A DNA stretch of 64,000 nucleotides. Origin: Streptomyces radiopugnans. Its GTDB lineage: Bacteria > Actinomycetota > Actinomycetes > Streptomycetales > Streptomycetaceae. The position numbers were made by a program, and so were the translations under genes. Under the pieces are notes generated by a model. It did not search any database, was not told the origin of the DNA, and saw only the letters and a list, made by a program, of their open reading frames with translations. How positions within the stretch are numbered: the first letter of the stretch is position 1; each line of letters starts with the position of its first letter. The stretch spans positions 248,001-312,000 of the forward strand of contig NZ_FOET01000001.1 in NCBI RefSeq assembly GCF_900110735.1. Direction: 5' to 3'. Positions 9,050 to 16,812 of this stretch are shown one piece after another.

Positions 9050-10375
9050 TCACCGCAACTCCCCGTCTCCACGCGCCGGTTCGCCACCGGCCGGTCCGCC
9101 GTCCGCCGGTCCGCCGGGCGGCACCAGTGCCTCCAGCGCCGCCTCCCGGTAGCGCAGCACCGCCTGCTCGGCCGCCCGCAGGTCGCACGGGGCGCTCCAC
9201 AGCAGCCGCCGGGCGGCGTCGTACCGCTCCGCCAGCAGCGGATCGTCCGCCATCCCGCGCCGCGCCACCCGCGCGCGGTAGGCGTCCAGCCGGCCGCGCA
9301 GCTCCGCCCGTACCGCCAGCGGCGCGGTCACGGCGGTCAGCGAGGCGCGGGCCCGCTCCAACTCCTCGTCGGCGCGCTCCTCCAGACTCTCCAGCAGCGG
9401 CGACAGCCGGTGCCAGCGGGCGTGCCGCCGGTGCTCGGCGGCGGTCGCGAGCTGCTCGTACAGGGCGGTCGGCGGCCCGCTCACCGCGGGCACCTCCACC
9501 GCCGCGATCTTCGCCAGCACCTCGCCGCGCGCCGTCCGGGCCTCGGCCAGGGTGCGGTCGGCCCGCGACAGCACGTCGCGCAGCCGCATCAGCCGCTGCT
9601 CGGCGTCCTGCCGCACCTGGAGCACGGCGTCGATCTCGCGCCGGACGTCCTCCAGCGCGCGGGCCGCGCGGTCGTACCGGACGGTGTCGGGGCGCCCGCC
9701 GCCGGGGGCCGAACTCCCGCCCGCCGACACCCAGAAGGCCAGCGGGTCGGCGACCACCTCGGCACGCAGCGCGGTCAGCTCCGCGGTGGTGCGCTCCAGG
9801 TCGTCGCCCGCCGGATGCTCCCCGGGGCGCACGCCCACGGAGTGCGCCAGGGAGCGGATGCGCTGGAGCTCGGCGGAGAGCATGTCTATCCGGGCGGGCA
9901 GCGCCGACCACACGGAGTCGGCGGCGGCGACGGTGTCGAGGGCCTGGGCGTACCAGCCGTTCATCCGGGCCACCAGCTCGGCCAGGGTGATCCGTTCGAC
10001 GGAACCGGAACCGGAACCGTCGGCGGCGGGGACGGCGACCGCCGGGCCGCGCAGCCGCTCGGTCAGTTCGGCGAGGTCCTCCGGCGCCGGCCAGCGGCTC
10101 CTGCCGCGCAGTTCGCGCGCGGAGTCCAGTGCCGCGGTGAAGGCGTCGAAGTAGGTCCACAGCAGCGAGACGGCCTCCTCGGTCCGCGCCCACCGCTCCT
10201 TGGTGGTCCCGGTCAGCTCGGCGCCCTCCAGCAGCCTGCGTCCCGCGTGGTCCTGGAGCGCGTACAGGGAGGTCTCCACCGCCTCGTGCTCCGCGCCGAA
10301 CCGCGCCAGGGCACGGTCCACCTCCTCCCGGGCCATCACCGGTCCGCCCGGTTCGGCAGCCCCGTCGTCCCCCAT
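9050..10375 (-). CDS. Hypothetical coiled-coil protein
   Basis: Not assignable to a characterised family. The 441-residue product is highly charged and almost wholly helical, with long heptad-like stretches (for example RALEDVRREIDAVLQVRQDAEQ near 255 and SLEERADEELERARASL near 335). It has no signal peptide or membrane span. The C-terminus ends in a Gly/Pro/Glu-rich tail. The ATG at 10375 follows GAGGTGA. It lies upstream of the PP2C and FHA genes on the same strand, but with gaps of over 500 bases, so cotranscription is uncertain. A role in the same phospho-signalling module is only suggested by position. Confidence 0.75.
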   Translation of the reverse strand: MGDDGAAEPGGPVMAREEVDRALARFGAEHEAVETSLYALQDHAGRRLLEGAELTGTTKERWARTEEAVSLLWTYFDAFTAALDSARELRGRSRWPAPEDLAELTERLRGPAVAVPAADGSGSGSVERITLAELVARMNGWYAQALDTVAAADSVWSALPARIDMLSAELQRIRSLAHSVGVRPGEHPAGDDLERTTAELTALRAEVVADPLAFWVSAGGSSAPGGGRPDTVRYDRAARALEDVRREIDAVLQVRQDAEQRLMRLRDVLSRADRTLAEARTARGEVLAKIAAVEVPAVSGPPTALYEQLATAAEHRRHARWHRLSPLLESLEERADEELERARASLTAVTAPLAVRAELRGRLDAYRARVARRGMADDPLLAERYDAARRLLWSAPCDLRAAEQAVLRYREAALEALVPPGGPADGGPAGGEPARGDGELR

Positions 10376-10967
10376 CGGTCACCTCACCGCTCGTGTCGTC
10401 TTCGCGTCCGTGCTCGCTTCCGGCGTTCGCTCGGTCCCGGTGGGCCGGGGCCGGCCGGGAGCGCCGGGTCCGCTGCTTCCATCTTGTCGGCCGGACACCG
10501 CCCGTGTACGGCCATCCGCGGACTGCCCAGCCCACTCGGGCGGTACTCCTCCGGCGCCTTGTTGACGCGGATCACCGGATCACCGGATCCCCGTCCCCTC
10601 TCCCGCCCCTGCCCCCGTCCCCGGGCCCGTCGCGACGCCGCGCGGCCCCCGGGCCGGGAGCCCGCCGGCGCTCCCGGCCCGGACGGTACGGCGCGAGGAC
10701 CCGGGCGCGAACACAGGCGGGGCGGGCGGCAGGGGGCGGCGGGGGAGGGACGACCGGCGGGTGTGCCAATGTTCGGGACCCCCCTCGGCCGCCGGCGAAC
10801 AGGGCCCGCGCCCCCGTGCGTCGGGAGGCGGAGGAGCCCGGTCAGCAGTATGACGGCCGAGAGCCGTGACGGCACCGCTCCGGCGGGATCTTGTTCGGAT
10901 CGCGACCCCTCCCGGGCGTGCGATCCCCGGCGCGCGTGCACCCGGCGCACGTGCACCCGGGCACGTC
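10376..10967. other. Gene-free stretch, 592 bases
   Basis: No credible gene on either strand. It contains short repeated units such as GATCACCG (twice near 10568-10585) and a repeated GTGCACCCGG near 10925-10955. No clean terminator hairpin is seen after the sugar kinase gene. Confidence 0.4.
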
Positions 10968-12017
10968 TCAGGCGCGCGCGGTGTGGCCGGCGTAGTGGGC
11001 GCGCAGCCGGGCGTACGGGGCGGGGCCGGCCCCCAGCCGGTCCAGGGCCAGCAGAGCGGCGCCGAGGACCGGGGGAGCGGTGACCACGTGAACGGTGGCC
11101 AGCGGCGCGCGTTCGGCCAGCAGGGCCAGCAGACGGTCGTGCAGGAGAGGATGCCGGGCGGCCGCGACGCCGCCGCCCAGCACCACCGGCGCCGGGGTCC
11201 CCAGCAGGTCCAGCCGCTCCAGCGCCACCGCGGCCATCACCGCGATCTCCTCGGCCTGCCGGTGGACCAGGGAGCGGGCCACGGCGTCGCCCCCGGCGGC
11301 CACCGCGAAGAGGACGGGCACCAGCTCGTGCCTGCGTTCACCCGGCAGATCGCCCAGGTGGAACGCCTCGATCAGCGCGTACATGCTGGGCAGCCCGAAG
11401 TGCGCGGGCAGCGCCCGGGCCAGCTCGGTGTCCCCGCCCCGGCCGTCCTCGGCGCGGGCGGCGTGCCACAGGGCCTCCTCCGCCAGTCCTCCGCCGCCGC
11501 CCCAGTCCCCGGAGAGGCGGCCGACGGCGGGGAAGCGGTGGACACGGCCGTCGGCGGCGACGCCGGCGCAGTTCACGCCCGCACCGCACACGACGGCGAC
11601 CCCGTGCCGGGGTGGTCCGTCGTCGGGCAGGCCCGCGCGCAGGAGCGCGAAGGTGTCGTTGGCCACGCGGGTGGTGCGCCCCCAGCCGAGGGCGCCGATC
11701 CGCTCCGCCAACTCCCGTTCCTCGCGGGGCAGGTCGGCGTTGGCCAGGCAGGCCGACACATGCTCGGCCAGGGGGACGCCCGCCCGCGTGTCCGGTCCCG
11801 CCGCCTCCAGGCCCGCCGCGTCCAGGCCCGCATCCCGCGCCGCCCGGGCCACCGTCCGCGCCAGCGACGCGACGGCCGCCCCGGCCCCGACCGCCGGCGG
11901 CCGGAAGCCGCCGCCGCGCGCCGAGCCCAGCACCGTCCCGTCCGCCGAGACCAGCACCACGTCGGTCTTGCTGTTGCCCGCGTCGACGGCCAGCGCGGCG
12001 GCGGGGGTCAGGCCCAT
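10968..12017 (-). CDS. csnK: BadF/BadG-type sugar kinase, CsnK-like
   Basis: A 349-residue ASKHA-fold kinase, probably phosphorylating glucosamine, N-acetylglucosamine or a short oligosaccharide. The phosphate-1 motif AVDAGNSKTDVVLV is at the N-terminus, and later glycine motifs include GVAVVCGAGVNCAGV and PVVLGGGVAAA. Length fits N-acetylglucosamine kinases of the BadF/BadG family. The start overlaps the end of the family-4 glycosidase gene by 10 bases, so it is the last gene of that unit. The name csnK rests on the order repressor-glycosidase-kinase and is less certain than the family call. Confidence 0.8.
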   Translation of the reverse strand: MGLTPAAALAVDAGNSKTDVVLVSADGTVLGSARGGGFRPPAVGAGAAVASLARTVARAARDAGLDAAGLEAAGPDTRAGVPLAEHVSACLANADLPREERELAERIGALGWGRTTRVANDTFALLRAGLPDDGPPRHGVAVVCGAGVNCAGVAADGRVHRFPAVGRLSGDWGGGGGLAEEALWHAARAEDGRGGDTELARALPAHFGLPSMYALIEAFHLGDLPGERRHELVPVLFAVAAGGDAVARSLVHRQAEEIAVMAAVALERLDLLGTPAPVVLGGGVAAARHPLLHDRLLALLAERAPLATVHVVTAPPVLGAALLALDRLGAGPAPYARLRAHYAGHTARA

Positions 12018-13303
12018 GCGAGGTACTCCCGGTTGTGCGCGAGCAGACGGTCCGTCAGCTTCTCGGCGAGGGCGTACCGGCCGACCAGGGGGTGGGCCAG
12101 CAGCGCGGCGAACACCCGGTCCCGGCCGCCGCGCAGGGCGGCGTCCAGCGCCAGGTGCTCGTACGCCGTCACGGCCGAGATCAGGCCGGTGTGGAGCGGG
12201 TCCAGCGGCGGTACGGGCAGCGGCTCCGCGCCCGCCGGGGAGACCGCGGCCGGGACCTCGACCACCGCGTCGTCGGGGAGGAAGGGCAGTGTGCCGTCGT
12301 TGCGGACGTTCACCACCTGCGCACCTCCGCCCGTACCGCCTGCACCGCCCGTGCCGCCCGTGCCGCCGCCGAGAAGGGCCGCGGCCAGGGCGACGGCCGC
12401 CTCGGAGTAGTAGGCGCCGCCGCGCTTGGCCAGCAGCTCGGGCTTGGTGTCCAGCGCCGGGTCGGCGTACATCTCCAGCAGCCCGCGTTCCATCGCGGCG
12501 ACCTCCGCCGCCCGCGGGGGCCGGTCGCGCATCTCGGCCACGACCTCGTCGTGGGTGTAGAAGTAGCGCAGGTAGTACGAGGGCACGGCGCCCAGCCGGT
12601 GCAGGAGGGGCTCGGGCAGCCGCAGGTCGGCGGCGATCGCCGCGCCGTGCCGGGCCAGCAGCCCGGGCAGCACGTCCCGCCCCCGCGGCCCGCCCAGACG
12701 CACCCCGAGCTCCCAGGTGAGGTGGTTGAGCCCGACGTGGTCGAGGTGGACCTCCCCGGGCTCCACCTCCAGCAGCGCGGCGAACTTCCGCTGGAGCCCG
12801 ATCGCCACGTTGCACAGGCCCACCGCCCGGTGGCCCTCGTTCAGCAGCGCGCGGGTGACGATGCCGACCGGGTTGGTGAAGTCGATGATCCACGCGCCGG
12901 GGTTGGCGCGGCGCACCCGTTCGGCGATGTCCAGGACGACGGGGACGGTGCGCAGTGCCTTGGCCAGTCCGCCCGCCCCCGTGGTCTCCTGCCCGACGCA
13001 GCCGCACTCCAGCGGCCATGTCTCGTCCCGCTCGCGGGCCGCCTGGCCGCCCACGCGGAGCTGGAGCAGCACGGCGTCGGCGTCCGCGACGGCCGCGTCC
13101 AGATCGCCGGTGGTGGTGACGGCGGCCGGGTGGCCGGCGCGGGCGAGCATACGGCGGGCGAGACCGCCCACCAGCTCCAGCCGGTCCTCGGCGGGGTCGG
13201 CCAGGACCAGCTCGGTGACCGGGAGGGCGTCTCGCAGCCGGGCGAAGCCGTCGACGAGTTCGGGGGTGTAGGTGGATCCGCCGCCCACCACTGCGAGTTT
13301 CAC
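12008..13303 (-). CDS. csnH: Glycoside hydrolase family 4 (6-phospho-beta-glucosidase type), CsnH-like
   Basis: A 431-residue NAD-dependent and divalent-metal-dependent glycosidase using the redox-elimination mechanism of GH4. The N-terminal Rossmann motif is VVGGGSTYTPELV. WIIDFTNPVGIVTRAL, the metal Cys region GLCNVAIGLQR and the His-containing GLNHLTWE follow. Substrates of this branch are phosphorylated or free beta-glycosides. In the chitosan locus of S. coelicolor the GH4 gene lies next to the kinase, as here. An unusual Gly/Thr-rich insertion sits just before VVNVRNDG near residue 325. It is 86 bases downstream of the ROK repressor gene. Confidence 0.9.
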   Translation of the reverse strand: MKLAVVGGGSTYTPELVDGFARLRDALPVTELVLADPAEDRLELVGGLARRMLARAGHPAAVTTTGDLDAAVADADAVLLQLRVGGQAARERDETWPLECGCVGQETTGAGGLAKALRTVPVVLDIAERVRRANPGAWIIDFTNPVGIVTRALLNEGHRAVGLCNVAIGLQRKFAALLEVEPGEVHLDHVGLNHLTWELGVRLGGPRGRDVLPGLLARHGAAIAADLRLPEPLLHRLGAVPSYYLRYFYTHDEVVAEMRDRPPRAAEVAAMERGLLEMYADPALDTKPELLAKRGGAYYSEAAVALAAALLGGGTGGTGGAGGTGGGAQVVNVRNDGTLPFLPDDAVVEVPAAVSPAGAEPLPVPPLDPLHTGLISAVTAYEHLALDAALRGGRDRVFAALLAHPLVGRYALAEKLTDRLLAHNREYLAWA

Positions 13304-13389
13304 GGGACTGCCTCCTGGGGCCTCGGGAGCGGTTGTCGAAGTGCCGGGGATCGGGGTGCGGGGGTGCGGGGGGCAGGCTCGGCGGGGTG

Positions 13390-14688
13390 TCAGCGGGAGG
13401 TGTCGAACACCTCGTCGCGGGTGGTGGCCAGGGCGCTCTCCAGCGCGCCGCTCAGCACGGGGTCCCCGGTGACGGCCCCGAGGACCAACCGAGGCCGGGG
13501 AGCCGCGAGTTCGGCCAGCTCCCGCTGGACCAGAGCGCGCAGCACCTCGCCGCCCGCGGCGAGCACGCCGCCGGACAGCACGATCAGCTCCGGGTCCAGA
13601 ACGGCGACCAGCGCGGCCAGCCCGGTCGCGAGCCCGGTGGCGGCACGCCGCAGCAGCTCGCCGTACGGGCCGTCACCGCCGTCCTGTCCGCCGCCGTCCT
13701 GTCCGGCCTCCGGGCCGGCCCGCTCCACCGCGCGGGCGAGCAGTTCCGCCGCCGCCTCGCCGTCCCGGCCGGAGGGGGGCTCGATGCCCAGCTCGCGCGC
13801 CGTCCGCAACAGCGCCTGCGCGCCGGCCAGTTCCTGGAACCCGCCCCTGTTGGCGCGGGCCACCTGCCGGACCAGTGGGGCGCCGGGGACGGGCAGGAAG
13901 CCGACCTCGCCCGCGCCGCCGGTCCAGCCGCGGTGCAACCGCCCGCCCAGCACCAGCGCGGCGCCCAGGCCCTGCTCGTTCCAGAGCAGGACGAAGTCGT
14001 CGTGGCCCCGGGCGGCGCCCAGGCGCTGCTCGGCGACGGCGGCGAGGTTGACGTCGTTGTCGTACTCCAGCGGCATCGGCAGCGCGGCGGCCAGCTCCTC
14101 CAGCAGGTCGGGGGAGTGCCAGCCGGGCAGGTGGGAGGCGTAGCGCAGCCGTCCGGTGCGCGGGTCGAAGGCGCCGGGGGTCCCGATGACGACGCGGTGC
14201 AGCGCGGACCGGGTGAGCCCGGCCGCCCCGGCGGCCCCGTCCACGGCGGCCACGACCTGCCGCACGACCGGCCCGGCGGGCTGCCGTCCGGACGCCCCGG
14301 ACGCCCCTGACGCCCCTGACGGTCCCGGAGCCCCGGAGCGCCCCGGCGCGGGCACCTCGAAGGAGCCGACGGTACGGCCGGTGATGTCGGCGACCGCGGC
14401 ACGGATCCGGGTGGCGGTGACGTCGAGCCCGGCCACGTGCGCCGCGGCCGGATCGAGCGAGTAGAGCTGGGCGTTCGGCCCCGGACGGCCCCGGCTGGCG
14501 CCGGTGACCCGGACCAGGCCCGCGGCCTCCAGACGGGCCAGGAGCTGGGAGGCGGTCGGCTTGGACAGTCCGGTCAGCCTGCCGATGCGGCTGCGCGAGA
14601 GCGAACCGTGCGCGAGCAACAGTTCGAGGGCGGCGCGGTCGTTCATCGCGCGCAGCACCCGGGGCGTCCCCGGAGTGGTCCCGGTCAT
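13390..14688 (-). CDS. csnR: ROK-family transcriptional repressor, CsnR-like
   Basis: A 432-residue regulator with an N-terminal winged helix (SLSRSRIGRLTGLSKPTASQLLARLE, residues 26-52) and a C-terminal ROK sugar-binding domain. ROK marks are ALVLGGRLHRGWTGGAGEVGFLP and the LSGGVLAAGG phosphate-type loop. It probably represses its own unit and binds an amino sugar or its oligomer. A linker near residue 130 holds a GAS tripeptide repeat. The ATG at 14688 follows AGGGGCCC. A palindrome of the CsnR type lies in its promoter at 14715-14727. It is followed by the GH4 and kinase genes without an ABC transporter. Confidence 0.88.
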   Translation of the reverse strand: MTGTTPGTPRVLRAMNDRAALELLLAHGSLSRSRIGRLTGLSKPTASQLLARLEAAGLVRVTGASRGRPGPNAQLYSLDPAAAHVAGLDVTATRIRAAVADITGRTVGSFEVPAPGRSGAPGPSGASGASGASGRQPAGPVVRQVVAAVDGAAGAAGLTRSALHRVVIGTPGAFDPRTGRLRYASHLPGWHSPDLLEELAAALPMPLEYDNDVNLAAVAEQRLGAARGHDDFVLLWNEQGLGAALVLGGRLHRGWTGGAGEVGFLPVPGAPLVRQVARANRGGFQELAGAQALLRTARELGIEPPSGRDGEAAAELLARAVERAGPEAGQDGGGQDGGDGPYGELLRRAATGLATGLAALVAVLDPELIVLSGGVLAAGGEVLRALVQRELAELAAPRPRLVLGAVTGDPVLSGALESALATTRDEVFDTSR

Positions 14689-14708
14689 GGGCCCCTGCCC
14701 TTCCGTGG

Positions 14709-14737
14709 ACTGTAAGGAAGGTTTCCTGTCCTGTCGC
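14709..14737 (-). promoter_or_regulatory. csnR promoter with repressor-type palindrome in the spacer
   Basis: On the minus strand a -35 GCGACA (14737-14732) and -10 TACAGT (14714-14709) are separated by 17 bases. The spacer contains AGGAAACCTTCCT (14727-14715), an inverted repeat of AGGAA/TTCCT around three bases. This agrees with the AGGAAAnTTTCCT-type operator reported for CsnR, and its position would block RNA polymerase. Promoter calls are by eye. Confidence 0.6.
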
Positions 14738-14747
14738 CGGGACACTA

Positions 14748-14793
14748 GAGCCCGCCTCCGGCCCACGTCAACGGACGTGCCGGAGGCGGGCTC
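14748..14793 (-). terminator. Hairpin terminator after mscS
   Basis: A 15-bp outer stem (GAGCCCGCCTCCGGC, 14748-14762, with its complement at 14779-14793) with a further short inner pairing. It lies just past the stop of the MscS gene and upstream of the csnR promoter. Confidence 0.65.
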
Positions 14794-14835
14794 CCGCGCC
14801 GTTCGTGCCTGCCCGCCGCGCTCCGCGACCGCGCC

Positions 14836-15972
14836 CTACGGCCGGGGTCCGCCGGCGCCCCCGGCCCGCCCGAGGCCCCCCGGCTCCTTCGCCAGGCCCC
14901 TGGCCGGGTCCTTCAGGGCGTCCTTCGCCGGATCCACCGCGTCCTTCACCGCGACCGGCCCCTTCGCAGGATCCTTCGCCGGCCCCTTCTCCAACCCCCT
15001 GGCAGGTCCCTTCTCCAGCCGGGTCCGCCCGTGCCCCGGCGCGTCCGGCTCCCCCTCCAGCCTCCGCAGGGCCGCCAGCGACTCCTCGTCCACCATCCGG
15101 ATGCCCCGCGCGTCCAGCGCCCGCTTGATCCGCCAGCGCAGCTCGCGCTCCACCGGCAGCGCCTTGCCCGGCATCGTCTTGGCCGAGACGCGGATGACCA
15201 TGGTGTCCAGCGTCACCGAGTTCAGGCCCAGCACCTCCACCGGCGCCCACAGGACCTCGTCCCACGGCGCGGAGGTCGACATCTCCTCGCCGGCCGAGGC
15301 GATCGCCGAGCGGACCTCCTCCAGGTCCTCCTCGGAGCGGACCTCGACGTCCAGGGCGGCCGTCGCCCAGCCCTGGCTCAGGTTGCCGACCCGCTTGATC
15401 TCGCCGTTGCGCACGTACCAGATCTCGCCGTCGTCGCCGCGCAGCTTGGTCACCCGCAGCCCGATCTCCAGGACGGTGCCGGTGGCCTCGCCCGCGTCGA
15501 TGCGGTCGCCGACCCCGTACTGGTCCTCCAGCAGCACGAACATCCCGCTCAGCACGTCCGTGACCAGATTGCGGGCGCCGAAGCCGATCGCCACGCCCGC
15601 CACACCGGCGCTGGCCAGCAGCGGGGCCAGGTCGATGCCGAGGGTGGACAGCACGATCAGCAGCGCCGTCCCCATGATCACGAATGTGGTGACGCTGCGC
15701 AGCACCGAGCCGATGGCCTCCGTGCGCTGGCGCCGCCGCTCGGCGTTGACCAGCAGACCGCGCAGCGCGTTGCCGCTGGCCTCGGCCTCGGCGTTGCGGT
15801 TCATCCGGGCGATCAGCCGTGTGATGGCCCGTCTGACCACCGAGCGCAGTACGACGGCGATGACCAGGATCAGGGCGATGCGCAGGCCGATGGCGAGCCA
15901 GGTCCCCCAGTTCTCCTCTATCCAGCCGGCGGCGTTCGTGGCGGTCTCGTGCGCCTCGTCTACGGAATCCAC
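14836..15972 (-). CDS. Small-conductance mechanosensitive channel, MscS family
   Basis: A membrane channel that opens on osmotic downshock; about 378 residues from the chosen start. There is an N-terminal span (WLAIGLRIALILVIAVVL), a second span (FVIMGTALLIVLSTLGI), and the pore helix with the small-residue pattern LASAGVAGVAIGFGARNLVTDVLSG. Then come the beta domain and a C-terminal cytoplasmic tail. The last 70 residues carry repeated KGPAxD/LEKGPA units rich in Lys, Pro and Ala. The GTG at 15972 is chosen because TAGTGT lies 6 bases before a start site adjacent to it, a leaderless arrangement. A GTG at 15996 is the longer alternative. Confidence 0.88.
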   Translation of the reverse strand: MDSVDEAHETATNAAGWIEENWGTWLAIGLRIALILVIAVVLRSVVRRAITRLIARMNRNAEAEASGNALRGLLVNAERRRQRTEAIGSVLRSVTTFVIMGTALLIVLSTLGIDLAPLLASAGVAGVAIGFGARNLVTDVLSGMFVLLEDQYGVGDRIDAGEATGTVLEIGLRVTKLRGDDGEIWYVRNGEIKRVGNLSQGWATAALDVEVRSEEDLEEVRSAIASAGEEMSTSAPWDEVLWAPVEVLGLNSVTLDTMVIRVSAKTMPGKALPVERELRWRIKRALDARGIRMVDEESLAALRRLEGEPDAPGHGRTRLEKGPARGLEKGPAKDPAKGPVAVKDAVDPAKDALKDPARGLAKEPGGLGRAGGAGGPRP

Positions 15973-16178
15973 CCACAACACACTAACGGGGGACACCCCG
16001 TCGAACAGGCCGCATCACCCGGGGTAGCGGCGGCACCAGGCGGGGGAGGAACAGCGTGTGGTCGAAAACACGCTCAGCGCGTTACGCGATCGTGGTGGCG
16101 CCGCCACCGGGGCGCGGGACACACTGGGGGAGATCGTCCCGGCGCGAGCCACGCGCCGCCGACGTACAAGGAGGCACC

Positions 16179-16724
16179 GTGCCGCACGTCCTGGTCCTCA
16201 ACGCGTCGTACGAGCCGCTCGGCGTCGTACCGCTCCGCCGCGCGCTCATACTCGTCCTCAACGGCAAGGCGATCAGCCTGGAGGACTCCGGCGCCCTCAT
16301 GCACAGCGCGACCCAGGCCATACCCGCCCCCAGCGTCGTCCGTCTCAAACGCTTCGTGCGTGTGCCCTTCCGGGGCACGGTGCCGCTCACCCGCCGCGCC
16401 CTGTTCGCCCGTGACGGCGGCAGGTGCGCGTACTGCGGTGGCGTCGCGACCAGCGTCGACCACGTCGTCCCGCGCAGCCGCGGCGGGCAGCACTCCTGGG
16501 AGAACGTCGTGGCGGCCTGCCGCCGCTGCAACCACGTCAAGGCCGACCGCCACGTCTCGGAGCTGGGCTGGCGGCTGCGCCACCAGCCGGCCCCGCCGAG
16601 TGGTCTGGCCTGGCGGATCATCGGCACGGGGCACCGGGACCCGCGCTGGCTGCCGTATCTGCGCCCCTACGGCGCGGACGACGCCCTCGCCCGGATCGAA
16701 GGCAGGACGACGACACCCGCCTGA
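16179..16724 (+). CDS. HNH endonuclease family protein
   Basis: A 181-residue protein with a Cys4-HNH fold. The first zinc pair is CAYCGG, then VDHVVPRSRGG with the catalytic-type His, then the Asn of WENVVAACRRCN and the closing Cys pair and KADR. The N-terminal part (VLVLNASYEPLGVVPLRRALILVLNGKA) is the conserved beta-rich region seen in chromosomal actinobacterial HNH proteins, whose role is not established. The GTG at 16179 lies 4 bases after a strong AAGGAGG. It is monocistronic, with a hairpin terminator at 16742. Confidence 0.88.
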   Translation: MPHVLVLNASYEPLGVVPLRRALILVLNGKAISLEDSGALMHSATQAIPAPSVVRLKRFVRVPFRGTVPLTRRALFARDGGRCAYCGGVATSVDHVVPRSRGGQHSWENVVAACRRCNHVKADRHVSELGWRLRHQPAPPSGLAWRIIGTGHRDPRWLPYLRPYGADDALARIEGRTTTPA

Positions 16725-16741
16725 GGTCCGGGCTTCCTCCG

Positions 16742-16765
16742 TACGGGGCCGGTGACGGCCCCGTA
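16742..16765. terminator. Hairpin terminator between HNH and GH84 genes
   Basis: A 10-bp perfect stem (TACGGGGCCG with CGGCCCCGTA) with the tetraloop GTGA, placed between convergent genes ending at 16724 and 16813. Confidence 0.75.
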
Positions 16766-16812
16766 TCCGGTGCGCCCGCCCCTCCCGCTCCCGGCCCCGC
16801 TCCTCCCGGCTC

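Noticed and set aside
16179..16724. HNH gene as part of a homing or restriction system
   Set aside because: No methylase, intron or self-splicing signal nearby; the protein type is a chromosomal core gene in Streptomyces.
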